This document shows positions 26,465 through 35,617 of a stretch of 64,000 bases of DNA, piece by piece (position 1 is the stretch's first letter; each line of letters begins with the position of its first letter). The position numbers were made by a program, and so were the translations under genes. This stretch comes from Alphaproteobacteria bacterium (GTDB lineage Bacteria; Pseudomonadota; Alphaproteobacteria; Rhodobacterales; Rhodobacteraceae): the NCBI GenBank assembly GCA_030427405.1, contig JAUHXK010000007.1, positions 124,001-188,000 on the forward strand. Reading direction: 5' to 3'. The notes beneath the pieces were generated by a model, which did not search any database, had not been told where the DNA came from, and worked only from the letters and a program-made list of their open reading frames with translations.

Positions 26465-27823
26465 ATGAGTTTCGATTACGATCTGTTCGTCATTGGCGGC
26501 GGCTCTGGTGGTGTGCGTGCGGCGCGCGTGGCCGCGGGTGAGACAGGGGCAAAGGTCGCGCTGGCAGAAGAGGACCGCTATGGCGGCACCTGTGTCATTC
26601 GTGGATGTGTTCCCAAAAAGCTGATGGTGTTTGCCAGCGAGTTCGCCGAGATGGTGGGCGACGCACAGGCTTATGGTTGGGATATCCAGCCCGGTGCGTT
26701 CGATTGGAACCAGTTCAAAGGCAAGCTGCACAGCGAACTGGACCGGCTGGAAGGTATCTATCGCAACATTCTCAAGAATAACGGGGTCGAAAGCTATGAT
26801 CAGCGCGCCCGCTTGGTTGACCCGCACACGGTTGAACTGACCGACGGCACGCGCAAGACAGCCAAGCACATCCTGGTGGCCACCGGCGGCCGCCCGGTGG
26901 TGCCCGATTTCCCCGGCGCCGATCTGGCGATTACCTCGAACGAGGTTTTCCACCTGGACACGCTGCCCCAGACGATGCTGATTGTCGGTGGCGGCTATAT
27001 CGCCTGTGAATTTGCCGGGATCATGAATGGTCTGGGGGTCAAGACGACACAGTTCTATCGCGGGGCGCAGATTTTGCGCGGTTTCGATGACGAAGCCCGC
27101 GGCCTGATTAGCGAAGAGATGTGCCAGAACGGCGTCGATCTGCATCTGGGCACCAATGTGCTTGAGATGAAAAAGCAGGGTGACAAGATCTGGGTCAAGG
27201 CAACCAACGGGTCCGAACAGGTGTTTGACGTGGTGATGTACGCCACCGGCCGGGCGCCCTATGCCGATGATATGGGGTTGGAAGCGCTGGGTGTTCAACG
27301 CGGCCGCAAGGGCGAGATCGTGGTGGATGAATACAGCCAGACCGCCGTGCCGTCGATCTATGCCATTGGCGATGTGACCGACCGGGTGAACCTGACCCCG
27401 GTGGCGATCCGCGAGGGCATGGCCTTTGTCGAGACCGTGTTCCGGGGCAACCCGACACCGGTGGATCACGCGCTGATTCCCACAGCCATTTTCACGCAGC
27501 CTGAAATGGGCACCGTGGGGCTGAGCGAGGAACAGGCCGCCGAACAGGAGCCGATCGAGGTTTACGCGACCTCGTTCAAGCCGATGCAAAAGGCATTTGC
27601 CGGCGGCTCGCAACGCGTGTTGATGAAACTGATCGTCAGCCAGGCCACCCGCAAGGTGCTGGGCTGTCACATCGTGGCGCCCGGTGCGGGCGAGATGATC
27701 CAGATGGCGGGAATCGCCGTGAAAATGGGTGCAACCAAGGAAGATTTCGACCGAACAGTTGCGGTTCATCCGGTGATGGCCGAGGAACTGGTGACAATGC
27801 GGCAACCGGTTCGCACCGCTTGA
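26465..27823 (+). CDS. gor: Glutathione-disulfide reductase
   Basis: 452 residues from the ATG at 26465. GGGSGG at 11-16 binds FAD. GGTCVIRGCVPKK holds the redox pair Cys43 and Cys48. GGGYIACEFAG is the NADPH fold entry, and AVHPVMAEELVT near the end supplies the catalytic His-Glu of the partner subunit. It reduces GSSG with NADPH in the cytoplasm. rpiA is next to it, giving NADPH and pentose functions together, an arrangement familiar in roseobacters. Confidence 0.97.
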   Translation: MSFDYDLFVIGGGSGGVRAARVAAGETGAKVALAEEDRYGGTCVIRGCVPKKLMVFASEFAEMVGDAQAYGWDIQPGAFDWNQFKGKLHSELDRLEGIYRNILKNNGVESYDQRARLVDPHTVELTDGTRKTAKHILVATGGRPVVPDFPGADLAITSNEVFHLDTLPQTMLIVGGGYIACEFAGIMNGLGVKTTQFYRGAQILRGFDDEARGLISEEMCQNGVDLHLGTNVLEMKKQGDKIWVKATNGSEQVFDVVMYATGRAPYADDMGLEALGVQRGRKGEIVVDEYSQTAVPSIYAIGDVTDRVNLTPVAIREGMAFVETVFRGNPTPVDHALIPTAIFTQPEMGTVGLSEEQAAEQEPIEVYATSFKPMQKAFAGGSQRVLMKLIVSQATRKVLGCHIVAPGAGEMIQMAGIAVKMGATKEDFDRTVAVHPVMAEELVTMRQPVRTA

Positions 27824-27895
27824 TTTGCAACTGCGCACACACAAGTTACAAGGGAACCCGTGATCACACGGGCCTAAATGAAGGAATCGACACAG

Positions 27896-29038
27896 ATGGC
27901 GGGCAACAGCGGTGGCCCCTGGGGGGGCGGAGGCTCATCCGGCGGCGGAGGAAATCGGGGTAACAACGGGGATGGGCGCAAGCCCCCCGAGGGCGAAGGC
28001 CCGCAGATCCCCGAGATCGACGAGCTGATGAAGAAGGGCCAGGAACAACTGCGCGTCCTGATGGGCGGTCGCGGCGGTTCGGGCCGTGGCGGCAGCGGCC
28101 AGGGTGGCGGCGGAGGTCCGGCCTTTACCCGCGGCACGATCCTGATCGGCGTGGTGGTTGCAGCCGTGGTTTGGGTTCTGGCCAGTTTTTATACGGTCAA
28201 GCCCGAGGAACAATCGGTCGAACTGTTCCTAGGCGAGTTTTCGGATGTCGGAAATCCCGGTCTGAACTTTGCCCCGTGGCCGTTTGTCACCGCCGAGGTG
28301 ATCCCGGTTACCCGCGAACAGACCGAAGACATGGGCGGCGCCCGCAGCAGCGACGATGGTCTGATGCTGACCGGCGACGAAAACGTGGTCGATATCGACT
28401 ATCAGGTCGTCTGGAACATCAACGACCCGGCCAAGTACCTGTTCAACCTGCGCGATCCGCGGCAGACGATTCAGGCGGTGTCGGAATCGGCGATGCGCGA
28501 GATCATCGCGCAAAGCGAACTGGCGCCGATTCTGAACCGGGATCGCGGCGTCATTGCCGACCGCCTTCAGCTGCTGATCCAGGAAACCATGGACAGCTAC
28601 GATTCCGGTGTGAACATCATCCGTGTGAACTTTGACAAGGCCGATCCGCCGCAGGATGTGATCGCGGCGTTCCGCGACGTGCAGGCCGCTGCGCAGGAGC
28701 GCGACCGCGAACAGAACGTGGCAGATGCCTATGCCAACCGGGTTCTGGCCGAAGCGCGCGGTGAAGCTGCGCAGGTTCTGGAAGAGGCCGAAGCTTACCG
28801 TGCGCAGCAGATCAACAGCGCGGTGGGTGAAGCCAGCCGCTTTAGCGCTGTTCTGGAAGAGTATTCGAAAGCGCCCGATGTAACCCGCAAGCGTCTGTAT
28901 CTGGAACGGATGGAGCAGGTTCTGGGCGATGTCGACAAGATCATTCTGGACGAAAACACGTCTGGCCAGGGACAGGGCGTCGTTCCTTACCTGCCGCTGA
29001 ACGAACTGCGTCGCAATTCGACTGAGGGGAACAACTGA
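27896..29038 (+). CDS. hflK: Membrane protease modulator HflK
   Basis: 380 residues from the ATG at 27896; an ATG at 27878 adds six residues. The N-terminus is Gly-rich and disordered (WGGGGSSGGGG), then a single helix (about 85-105) and a SPFH/band-7 domain (SVELFLGEFSDVGNPGLNFAPWPF onward). The helical tail carries AEARGEAAQVLEEAEAYRAQ. HflK and HflC form the periplasmic ring around FtsH. Its stop overlaps the hflC start. Confidence 0.96.
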   Translation: MAGNSGGPWGGGGSSGGGGNRGNNGDGRKPPEGEGPQIPEIDELMKKGQEQLRVLMGGRGGSGRGGSGQGGGGGPAFTRGTILIGVVVAAVVWVLASFYTVKPEEQSVELFLGEFSDVGNPGLNFAPWPFVTAEVIPVTREQTEDMGGARSSDDGLMLTGDENVVDIDYQVVWNINDPAKYLFNLRDPRQTIQAVSESAMREIIAQSELAPILNRDRGVIADRLQLLIQETMDSYDSGVNIIRVNFDKADPPQDVIAAFRDVQAAAQERDREQNVADAYANRVLAEARGEAAQVLEEAEAYRAQQINSAVGEASRFSAVLEEYSKAPDVTRKRLYLERMEQVLGDVDKIILDENTSGQGQGVVPYLPLNELRRNSTEGNN

Positions 29039-29916
29039 TGCGTAAATCAACGTTTATTCTGCCCGTTGTTTTCATCGCTATAGTCGGCGTCTTGTCTTCG
29101 ATCTTTATCGTGGACGAACGCGAACGCGCGCTGGTTCTGAGGTTCGGCCGTGTCGTGGACGTCAAGGAAGATCCGGGCCTGGCCTTCAAGCTGCCGATCT
29201 TTGACGAGGTCGTGCGATATGATGACCGCATCCTGTCGATCGACGTGCAGCCGCTTGAGGTGACGCCGCTGGATGACCGCCGTCTTGTGGTTGACGCGTT
29301 TGCCCGGTACCGGATTGCCGACCTGAACCAATTCCGCCAGGCCGTTGGTGTCGGTGGCATCCCGGTGGCCGAGGACCGGCTTGACCGTATCCTGCGCGCC
29401 GAAACACGCGAGGTTCTGGGCTCGGTTTCGTCGAAGGACATTCTTAGTTCTGACCGGGCCGCGCTGATGCTGCGCATTCGAAACAGTGCCATCGCCGAAG
29501 CGCGCGCATTGGGCGTCAGCGTGATCGACGTGCGGCTGAAGGCCACCGATCTGCCGCAAGCCAACCTTGAGGCGACCTTTAACCGAATGAAGGCCGAGCG
29601 TGAACGCGAGGCAACGGACGAACGGGCCCGCGGTAAGGAAGCTGCGCAACGCATCCGCGCCCAGGCCGACCGGACCGTGGTCGAGTTGGTGTCAGATGCC
29701 AACCGCGAGGCCGAGATCATTCGCGGTGAGGCCGATGCGGAACGCAACTCGATTTTCGCCGAAGCCTACGGCGCGGACCCGGAATTCTTTGAGTTCTACC
29801 GCTCGTTGACGGCGTATGAAAACGCGCTGCGGGGCGGCAACAGCTCGATGGTTCTGAGCCCGGATTCCGAGTTCTTCAACTACTTGAAATCGCCCACCGG
29901 CCAGGCGGGTCGGTAA
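29038..29916 (+). CDS. hflC: Membrane protease modulator HflC
   Basis: 292 residues. One N-terminal helix (about 7-25) precedes a band-7 domain (ERALVLRFGRVVDVKEDPGLAFKLP), and the heptad-rich tail contains RIRAQADRTVVELVSDANREAEIIRGEADAERN. It overlaps hflK by TGATG and DUF2065 by TAATG, so the three are translationally coupled. It works with HflK to control FtsH proteolysis. Confidence 0.97.
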   Translation: MRKSTFILPVVFIAIVGVLSSIFIVDERERALVLRFGRVVDVKEDPGLAFKLPIFDEVVRYDDRILSIDVQPLEVTPLDDRRLVVDAFARYRIADLNQFRQAVGVGGIPVAEDRLDRILRAETREVLGSVSSKDILSSDRAALMLRIRNSAIAEARALGVSVIDVRLKATDLPQANLEATFNRMKAEREREATDERARGKEAAQRIRAQADRTVVELVSDANREAEIIRGEADAERNSIFAEAYGADPEFFEFYRSLTAYENALRGGNSSMVLSPDSEFFNYLKSPTGQAGR

Positions 29917-30110
29917 TGGGCATGATCCTTCTGGCCTTCGGGCTGGTTCTGATCGTCGAGGGGCTGGCCTATGCGCTGGCCCCTTCGCTTGTCGAGCGTA
30001 TGCTCGAAGCCTTGCGCAGCATGCCGGAACAGGCGCGCCGGCTTGTCGGGCTGCTTTGCGTCGTGTCCGGATTCATCCTGACCTGGGGGGCCTATCAGCT
30101 GGGGTTTTGA
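29916..30110 (+). CDS. DUF2065 (YjeT-like) small membrane protein
   Basis: 64 residues with two hydrophobic helices (about 3-20 and 41-60) around ALAPSLVERMLEALRSMPEQARRLVG, the DUF2065/YjeT pattern. This gene commonly follows hflC in proteobacteria. The ATG overlaps the hflC stop. Function unknown; inner membrane. Confidence 0.88.
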   Translation: MGMILLAFGLVLIVEGLAYALAPSLVERMLEALRSMPEQARRLVGLLCVVSGFILTWGAYQLGF

Positions 30111-30241
30111 CAATCCTGTCTCACTTGCCGGTGAATTCCCCCTGATCCCGAGTTGCGAGCGGCAACAAACTGACTACATTGGATATCAAATCCGGTCGGT
30201 CCCGATGGGGCCGGCAATAAAATACGACAAGGAGACCCCAG

Positions 30242-31735
30242 GTGCAGTCAGTAGCACGCAGTAAATCCGTCACCCCGAACGACGCGGCAGCCAAAGTGCG
30301 GCTGATGTGGCTGGCCTTGCTCAGCGTCCTGTTCGTGCTGGCGCAAACCCTGGTGGCGCAGGCTCGGAACGAAAGCCTGGCACCATTGGCCGAACAGATC
30401 AGCCCGGCTGTGGTCAACATCACAACGACAACGCTGATCGAAGGGCAGGCGGGACCGCAAGGCATTGTGCCCGAAGGATCCCCGTTCGAAGATTTCTTTC
30501 GCGAGTTCCAAGACCGCAACGGCGAGGACGAAGACCGCCCGCGCCGCAGCAATGCGCTGGGCTCGGGCTTCGTGATCTCGGAAGACGGCTATATCGTGAC
30601 CAACAACCACGTCATCGCCGAAGCCGACGAGATCTTGATCGAATTCTTCCCCGGTCAGGGGCAACCCAAAAAGGAACTGCCCGCCACGGTCGTGGGAACG
30701 GATGAAAAGACCGATATCGCCTTGCTCAAGGTCGAAGCGTCGGGCCCGTTGCAATATGTTACCTTCGGCAACAGCGACACGGCTCGCGTGGGGGATTGGG
30801 TCATTGCCATGGGCAACCCGCTGGGGCAGGGCTTCTCCGTTTCCGCAGGGATCGTTTCGGCCCGGAACCGCGAACTCAGCGGGTCTTACGACGACTACAT
30901 CCAAACCGATGCCGCGATTAACCGCGGCAACTCGGGTGGGCCGCTGTTCAACATGAACGGCGAGGTGATCGGCGTGAACACGGCGATTCTGTCGCCCAAT
31001 GGCGGTTCGATCGGTATCGGTTTCTCGATGGCGTCGAATGTGGTGGTCAAAGTCGTCGACCAGCTGCGCGAATTCGGGGAAACCCGCCGCGGCTGGCTGG
31101 GTGTGCGCATCCAGGACGTGACCGAGGATATGGCCGAGGCGATGGGCCTGGAAAAGCCCGGTGGCGCGCTTATCAGCGATGTGCCTGACGGCCCGGCCAA
31201 GGATGCGGGCCTGCTTGCCGGCGACGTCATCCTCAGCTTTGACGGCGTCGAGGTGAACGATACACGCGGTCTGGTCCGTCAGGTGGGTGAAACAACTGTC
31301 GGAAAATCCGTGCGGGTGGTTGTCCATCGGGATGGCGGCACGCAAACCGTTCTGGTCACGCTGGGCCGCCGCGAGGATGCCGAGCGCGCTGAAAACGGTG
31401 TCGAAGACGAACCTGACGCGGCCCCCGCCGAGGAAAACAAGGATATCCTTGGTCTTACCATTTCGCCGCTGACCGACGCGCTGCGCGATGATCTGGGGTT
31501 GGATGCCGACGCCCAGGGGCTGGTTGTCACCAATGTCGACGAATCCTCGGAAGCCTTTTCAAAGGGGCTGCGCGCCGGGGATGTCATCACCGAGGCCGGT
31601 CAGCAAAAGGTCGTATCAATTGACGACCTTGAGGCGCGGATGGAAGAGGCCCGCGAAGCAGGGCGCAAGTCGCTGCTTTTGTTGGTCCGCCGGGGCGGAG
31701 AGCCCAGGTTTGTCGCGCTGAGCCTGGAAGAGTAA
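30242..31735 (+). CDS. degP: Do-family periplasmic serine endoprotease (DegP/MucD-like)
   Basis: 497 residues from a GTG at 30242 with AAGGAG seven bases upstream. A hydrophobic signal/anchor (about 21-40) leads to a trypsin domain with His123 (NNHVIAEAD), Asp158 (KTDIALLK) and Ser231 (NRGNSGGPLFN), so the triad is intact. Two PDZ domains follow (about 285-375 and 415-490), joined by an acidic linker. It degrades misfolded periplasmic proteins. It lies 131 bp after the hflKC set and ends at a strong terminator. Confidence 0.96.
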   Translation: MQSVARSKSVTPNDAAAKVRLMWLALLSVLFVLAQTLVAQARNESLAPLAEQISPAVVNITTTTLIEGQAGPQGIVPEGSPFEDFFREFQDRNGEDEDRPRRSNALGSGFVISEDGYIVTNNHVIAEADEILIEFFPGQGQPKKELPATVVGTDEKTDIALLKVEASGPLQYVTFGNSDTARVGDWVIAMGNPLGQGFSVSAGIVSARNRELSGSYDDYIQTDAAINRGNSGGPLFNMNGEVIGVNTAILSPNGGSIGIGFSMASNVVVKVVDQLREFGETRRGWLGVRIQDVTEDMAEAMGLEKPGGALISDVPDGPAKDAGLLAGDVILSFDGVEVNDTRGLVRQVGETTVGKSVRVVVHRDGGTQTVLVTLGRREDAERAENGVEDEPDAAPAEENKDILGLTISPLTDALRDDLGLDADAQGLVVTNVDESSEAFSKGLRAGDVITEAGQQKVVSIDDLEARMEEAREAGRKSLLLLVRRGGEPRFVALSLEE

Positions 31736-31755
31736 AAGAACAGGCACGAATTCCG

Positions 31756-31795
31756 AAAAGGGGGGCGGGGCAAAAGCTTCGCCCCCCTTTTGCGT
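31756..31795 (+). terminator. Intrinsic terminator of degP
   Basis: AAAAGGGGGGCG pairs with CGCCCCCCTTTT (31756-31767 with 31780-31791), ending in a T-run, 21 bp after the degP stop. This is a classical rho-independent terminator on the plus strand. Confidence 0.88.
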
Positions 31796-31810
31796 TTATT
31801 TCCGTTTGGG

Positions 31811-31849
31811 CAAAGAAAAGAGCCATATGCCGGGACAGCATATGGCTCT
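31811..31849 (-). terminator. Minus-strand hairpin terminator (AGAGCCATATGC stem)
   Basis: Perfect 12-bp inverted repeat 31819-31830 with 31838-31849 and a 7-base loop. On the minus strand the stem is followed by TTTCTTT, so it terminates leftward transcription, either of the Crp/Fnr gene or of a short transcript starting inside this gap. Confidence 0.75.
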
Positions 31850-31942
31850 GGTGCAGGAGAGGCCTTTGGACAGATATCGGGGATGATAGATCGGCCCCCT
31901 ACGGTAACATCTGTGACACTAGAATCGGCCGCCCCGGTTGTA

Positions 31943-31958
31943 TGTGAAGCGGATCACA
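31943..31958. promoter_or_regulatory. CRP-consensus site TGTGA-N6-TCACA
   Basis: The half sites TGTGA and TCACA are both perfect with the correct 6-base spacer. It lies 38 bp past the stop of a Crp/Fnr-type regulator gene, in a 260-bp gap between convergent genes, where no annotated promoter is expected. A short leftward transcript ending at the 31811-31849 terminator is a possible target. Confidence 0.6.
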
Positions 31959-31995
31959 TGCGCGCAACTTGCGGTGCAAAAACAGGAATGCCCGG

Positions 31996-32664
31996 TCAGA
32001 TCAGGTCGGATTCGGCCAATTGGCGCAGGGCGTCGAAATCCTGAATCAGAATCCCGCCGCGGGACGCTTCGACAACGCTGTTGCGTTTCCAGATCGAGAT
32101 TGTCTTGGAAACGGCCTCGCGGGTGGCGCCTACGAATTCGGCCAGTTCGCTTTGCGACAGCGTGATCCGTTCGGACGGATTATCCTGCTGGCCCGCCAGG
32201 TGCAGCAGCTTGCGCGCCAGCCGGACCGGCATTGGCAAGAAAACCTGTTCGTTCAACTGAACGCCCATCCAGCGCATCCGCAAACCCGCCAGTCGAATCA
32301 TGTCGACGGCCAGGTCCGGGTGCTGGCGGATCTGGTTCATTACGTCGTTGCGACGCACGCGCAACACGCGGGACGGTTCCGCAGCGGTGATCGTGGCGGT
32401 ACGCGGACCACTGTCAAACAAGGCGATTTCACCGAAAATCTCACCGGGGCGCATCAGGCTGAGGGCAAGCTTGCGGCCGCTCATCGCCAGAAAGGAAACT
32501 TCGAGTGTACCTTCGATGATGGCGTAAAGGGCATCGCCCTCGTCCCCCTGCTCGAACAGAACTTCGCCCCGGTCCAGGGACTTTTCCGAGGCTTGGCCAG
32601 CCAGCATTGTGCGCAGCCTGTCGGATGCTTCAGACAAAAAGCCGGTATTGGGAAAGGCCGTCAT
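31996..32664 (-). CDS. Crp/Fnr family transcriptional regulator
   Basis: 222 residues from the ATG at 32664. An N-terminal cyclic-nucleotide-binding-like barrel (RGEVLFEQGDEGDALYAIIEGTLEVSF, GEIFGEIALFDSGPRTATITA) and a C-terminal helix-turn-helix (LSQSELAEFVGATREAVSKTISIW, about 168-191) are clear. GEIALFDSGPRTATITA resembles the phosphate-binding cassette of cAMP/cGMP receptors. There is no N-terminal Cys cluster, so it is not an oxygen-sensing Fnr. Its ligand is not known. Confidence 0.92.
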   Translation of the reverse strand: MTAFPNTGFLSEASDRLRTMLAGQASEKSLDRGEVLFEQGDEGDALYAIIEGTLEVSFLAMSGRKLALSLMRPGEIFGEIALFDSGPRTATITAAEPSRVLRVRRNDVMNQIRQHPDLAVDMIRLAGLRMRWMGVQLNEQVFLPMPVRLARKLLHLAGQQDNPSERITLSQSELAEFVGATREAVSKTISIWKRNSVVEASRGGILIQDFDALRQLAESDLI

Positions 32665-32807
32665 TGGTGCAGGGATTCTCTGTCTGAGTGGTTGGGTGGT
32701 GACCCAACCTTCCACAGCTTGCCCAATTAGCCAAGGTTTTTGTCAGGATTTGGGTGGCTTGCCCTGAAAAAGGCAGCCCTGCCCGGTGCTTGGGCGGGGC
32801 ATGGACG

Positions 32808-33413
32808 CTATTGTTGGTCTGGATCGTCCATATAGCCCTGCAACAGGTTGAACTGCAGCATGAGGAATATCATCAGGGCGATCGGAAAGCCGAAGGTTTC
32901 GATCTTGACCCACAGGTCCGTCGACAAGGTGCGCCAGACCAGTTCGTTGGCCACTGCCAGCACCGCGAAACAGGCGCACAGGCGGCGGGTCAGGATCATC
33001 CATCCTTCGTGGCGCATGGGCAGCATCTCGTCCAGGACATAGGCAAGGTAGGATTTTCCCTGCAGCAGGCCTATGCCAAGCGTGATCGCGAAGAACCCGT
33101 AAACCAATGTGGTCTTCATCTTGAAGAAGCGTTCATCATTGAACCAGGCGGTCAGGCCGCCGAAGAAAATCACCATGATCGCGGTGAAAATCTGCATCCG
33201 GCTGAGTTTGCCGGTCAGATACCACAGGATGGCCATTGCCCCCAGCATCAGCGGGACGAAGATGATGGTTGCAACGATGAACCCCGAATATTCGATGCCG
33301 CCGATCAGGAAATCGTCATCCCGCAGGCGCAGGTAGATGAAGAAAAAGGCCAGCGGAGGGCCGAGTTCCAAAGCCTGTTTCAGAAACGGGTTGATCTCTT
33401 TCTTGCCTGTCAT
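32808..33413 (-). CDS. ispZ: Inner membrane septation protein A (YciB/IspZ family)
   Basis: 201 residues from the ATG at 33413, with AGGA upstream. It starts KKEINPFLKQALELGPPLAFFFIYLR, the family signature, and has five hydrophobic helices including the ILTRRLCACFAVLAVANELVWRTLSTDLWVKIETFGFP region near the C-terminus. The family is linked to septation and membrane integrity. It lies 16 bp downstream of an EamA transporter gene on the same strand. Confidence 0.93.
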   Translation of the reverse strand: MTGKKEINPFLKQALELGPPLAFFFIYLRLRDDDFLIGGIEYSGFIVATIIFVPLMLGAMAILWYLTGKLSRMQIFTAIMVIFFGGLTAWFNDERFFKMKTTLVYGFFAITLGIGLLQGKSYLAYVLDEMLPMRHEGWMILTRRLCACFAVLAVANELVWRTLSTDLWVKIETFGFPIALMIFLMLQFNLLQGYMDDPDQQ

Positions 33414-33429
33414 GTTCAATTCCTGCTGC

Positions 33430-34332
33430 TTACCCGCCCATTTCAACTATTACCGCGCCGAGTGCAATCAATGCCATCAGCGCAATACGCCTTGGGCCTA
33501 CGGTTTCTTTCAGGACGAGCCAGCCGATCAGTGCGGCAAATACGGTCGAGGTTTCGCGCAGAACCGCAGCTTCGCCCACTTTGTCCAGACGCGTGGCCAT
33601 CATGACCGCGCCGAAGGACATGAACGCGACCAACCCGCCCGTCACCCCGCGCAGCATCAGCGGTCCGGGCGCAGGCCGGTGGATCATCGCGCGCCACCGC
33701 AGAAAGGCATAGATGGGCAGTGCGAAGCCGTCGATCATGAAGAACCAGGCCAGAAAGGTAAACGGATCTGCCGTCGCGCGGATACCATAGGCGTCGTAGG
33801 TGGTGTAGAGCGCGACAAACAGGCCGGTGGCAAAGGCCAGCGCCAGGGCCGCGCCCAGCGTGTCGCGATCGGTTTCCAGAAATCGCAGGTTATAGAGCGC
33901 CAGCCCGAAGATACCCGCAAGCAGCGTGCCGACCCCGATCCATTGCGTGACCGAAAACACCTCGCCAAACAGGAAATAGGCGCCGATGACGGTGAACAGG
34001 GGACCGGTCCCGCGCACGACCGGGTAAACCACGGTGTAGGAGCCCTTGGTATAGGCCATGGCCTGCAGGACCTTGTAGGCGATGTGGATCAGCCAGACGG
34101 TCGCAAAGATCGGCCACATAAAGGGTTCGGGCCAGGGCACGACGAACAGGGCAAAAGGTGCGGCCATGAGGCAGTAAGAGGCATCAATGGCGCCCCGCGA
34201 CAGCCAGGGATCGTGCCGACCCTTTTGGAGCGCCCCAAAGACGGCGTGCAGGAAGGCGGCCATCAGCGCGAGGCCAAGCGCCAGTTGATGACCGGCTTCG
34301 GTGCCTTCCAGTGAGATAAGCCAGTCGCTCAA
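33430..34332 (-). CDS. EamA/DMT superfamily transporter
   Basis: 300 residues if the TTG at 34332 is the start; it has GGAAGG nine bases upstream. A GTG at 34383 lies inside a hairpin repeat and is unlikely. About nine to ten hydrophobic helices are visible, with GSYTVVYPVVRGTGPLFTVIGAYFLFGE and VAFMSFGAVMMATRLDKVGEAAVLRETSTVFAALIGW as the repeat signatures. Substrate unknown. It sits between ftsY and ispZ, and a repeat element separates it from ftsY. Confidence 0.85.
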   Translation of the reverse strand: MSDWLISLEGTEAGHQLALGLALMAAFLHAVFGALQKGRHDPWLSRGAIDASYCLMAAPFALFVVPWPEPFMWPIFATVWLIHIAYKVLQAMAYTKGSYTVVYPVVRGTGPLFTVIGAYFLFGEVFSVTQWIGVGTLLAGIFGLALYNLRFLETDRDTLGAALALAFATGLFVALYTTYDAYGIRATADPFTFLAWFFMIDGFALPIYAFLRWRAMIHRPAPGPLMLRGVTGGLVAFMSFGAVMMATRLDKVGEAAVLRETSTVFAALIGWLVLKETVGPRRIALMALIALGAVIVEMGG

Positions 34333-34360
34333 CCCCGTCGGCCTTCCGTTTGGGGCGCAT

Positions 34361-34414
34361 GTGGGGGGCTGTCTGCCCCCCACACCCCCCGAGGATATTT
34401 CGGGCCAGATGAAG
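34361..34414. repeat. Roseobacter-type intergenic repeat element
   Basis: The hairpin GTGGGGGGC/GCCCCCCAC (34361-34369 with 34375-34383) is followed by CCCCCCGAGGATATTTCGGG and CCAGATGAAG. The GGATATTT and CCAGATGAA parts match copies at 16786 and 39689. It fills the gap between the ftsY stop and the EamA start. Confidence 0.7.
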
Positions 34415-34420
34415 GTTGGA

Positions 34421-35560
34421 TCATGACTGGTCCAGGCCGGTCAGGGCAGCGGCGAATTCTTCCGGGTCGAAAGGGGCGAGGTCGTCGATCTGTTCGCCGA
34501 CACCAATGGCGTGAATTGGCAGGCCGAACTTGTCGGCAAGCGCGACCAGTACGCCCCCTTTGGCGGTGCCGTCCAGCTTGGTCATGACAAGGCCAGACAC
34601 ATCGGCCAGCTTGCGGAAGGTTTCGACCTGGCTGAGCGCGTTCTGTCCGGTGGTGGCATCCAGCACCAGAAGCGTGTTGTGCGGAGCGGTGTCGTCGACT
34701 TTGCGGATTACGCGCACGATCTTCGCCAGTTCTTCCATCAGATCGGCGCGGTTTTGCAGGCGGCCTGCCGTGTCTATCATCAGCAGGTCTGCGCCGTCAG
34801 ATTGCGCCTTTGTCAGGGCGTCAAATGCCAGAGAGGCCGGGTCGGACCCTTCGGGCGCTGTCAGGACAGGCACGCCCGCGCGGTCGCCCCAGACTTGAAG
34901 CTGTTCGACCGCGGCGGCGCGGAACGTATCGCCCGCGGCGATGACGACCTTTTTGCCCGCCGCCTTGAACTGGCTTGCCAGTTTGCCGATGGTGGTGGTC
35001 TTGCCGGACCCGTTGACGCCCACCACCAGAACCACCTGTGGCCGCTTGGGGTAGAGCGGCATGGGCTTGGCAACAGGGTCCATCACGCGGGCGACTTCCT
35101 GTGCCAGCAACTGTTTGATCTCTTGCGCCGAGAGTTTGCGGCCATAGCGGCCCTCGGCCATGTTGGCGGTCACGCGCAGGGCGGTATCGACGCCCATATC
35201 CGACGCGATGAGCAGTTCTTCGAGCTGCTCGAGCATGTCGTCGTCAAGTGTACGGCGCACGGTTGTGCGGTCATCGTCGCGTTTGAACATCCGGCCCAAC
35301 AGACCCCGTTGCGCGGGAATTTCGGGCGGGGGCGGCGTTGGAGTCGGGTCAGCGGGGGCCGGGGACGGGGGTTCGACCGGCTGTGGCGCCGGTGTGGGTT
35401 CGGGGTGTTCGGGAACCGGCTGGGGTTCGGGTTCCGGGGTCGGAATGACCGGATCGGGTGCGGTTTCCTCGCCACCATCCTCGACAATGGCATCCAGCCC
35501 CTGTTCGAGCCGGGAGGAGGATTTGAACAGCCGGTCCTTGAGCTTTGAGAAAAACGCCAT
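34421..35560 (-). CDS. ftsY: Signal recognition particle receptor FtsY
   Basis: 379 residues from the ATG at 35560, with GGAG upstream. A short basic amphipathic N-terminus precedes a long Pro/Glu-rich linker (about 33-82), then the NG domain with GVNGSGKTTT (181-190), DTAGR near 263 and TKLDGTAKGG near 325. It docks SRP-ribosome complexes on the membrane by mutual GTP hydrolysis with Ffh. The Pro-rich linker replaces the usual acidic A domain. xseA lies further upstream on the same strand but is separated by other genes. Confidence 0.97.
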   Translation of the reverse strand: MAFFSKLKDRLFKSSSRLEQGLDAIVEDGGEETAPDPVIPTPEPEPQPVPEHPEPTPAPQPVEPPSPAPADPTPTPPPPEIPAQRGLLGRMFKRDDDRTTVRRTLDDDMLEQLEELLIASDMGVDTALRVTANMAEGRYGRKLSAQEIKQLLAQEVARVMDPVAKPMPLYPKRPQVVLVVGVNGSGKTTTIGKLASQFKAAGKKVVIAAGDTFRAAAVEQLQVWGDRAGVPVLTAPEGSDPASLAFDALTKAQSDGADLLMIDTAGRLQNRADLMEELAKIVRVIRKVDDTAPHNTLLVLDATTGQNALSQVETFRKLADVSGLVMTKLDGTAKGGVLVALADKFGLPIHAIGVGEQIDDLAPFDPEEFAAALTGLDQS

Positions 35561-35617
35561 CTTGGTCTCCGCAGGTGTTCCCTTCACCTAATCCGGAATT
35601 GCGGCAGTTGCAAAGGG

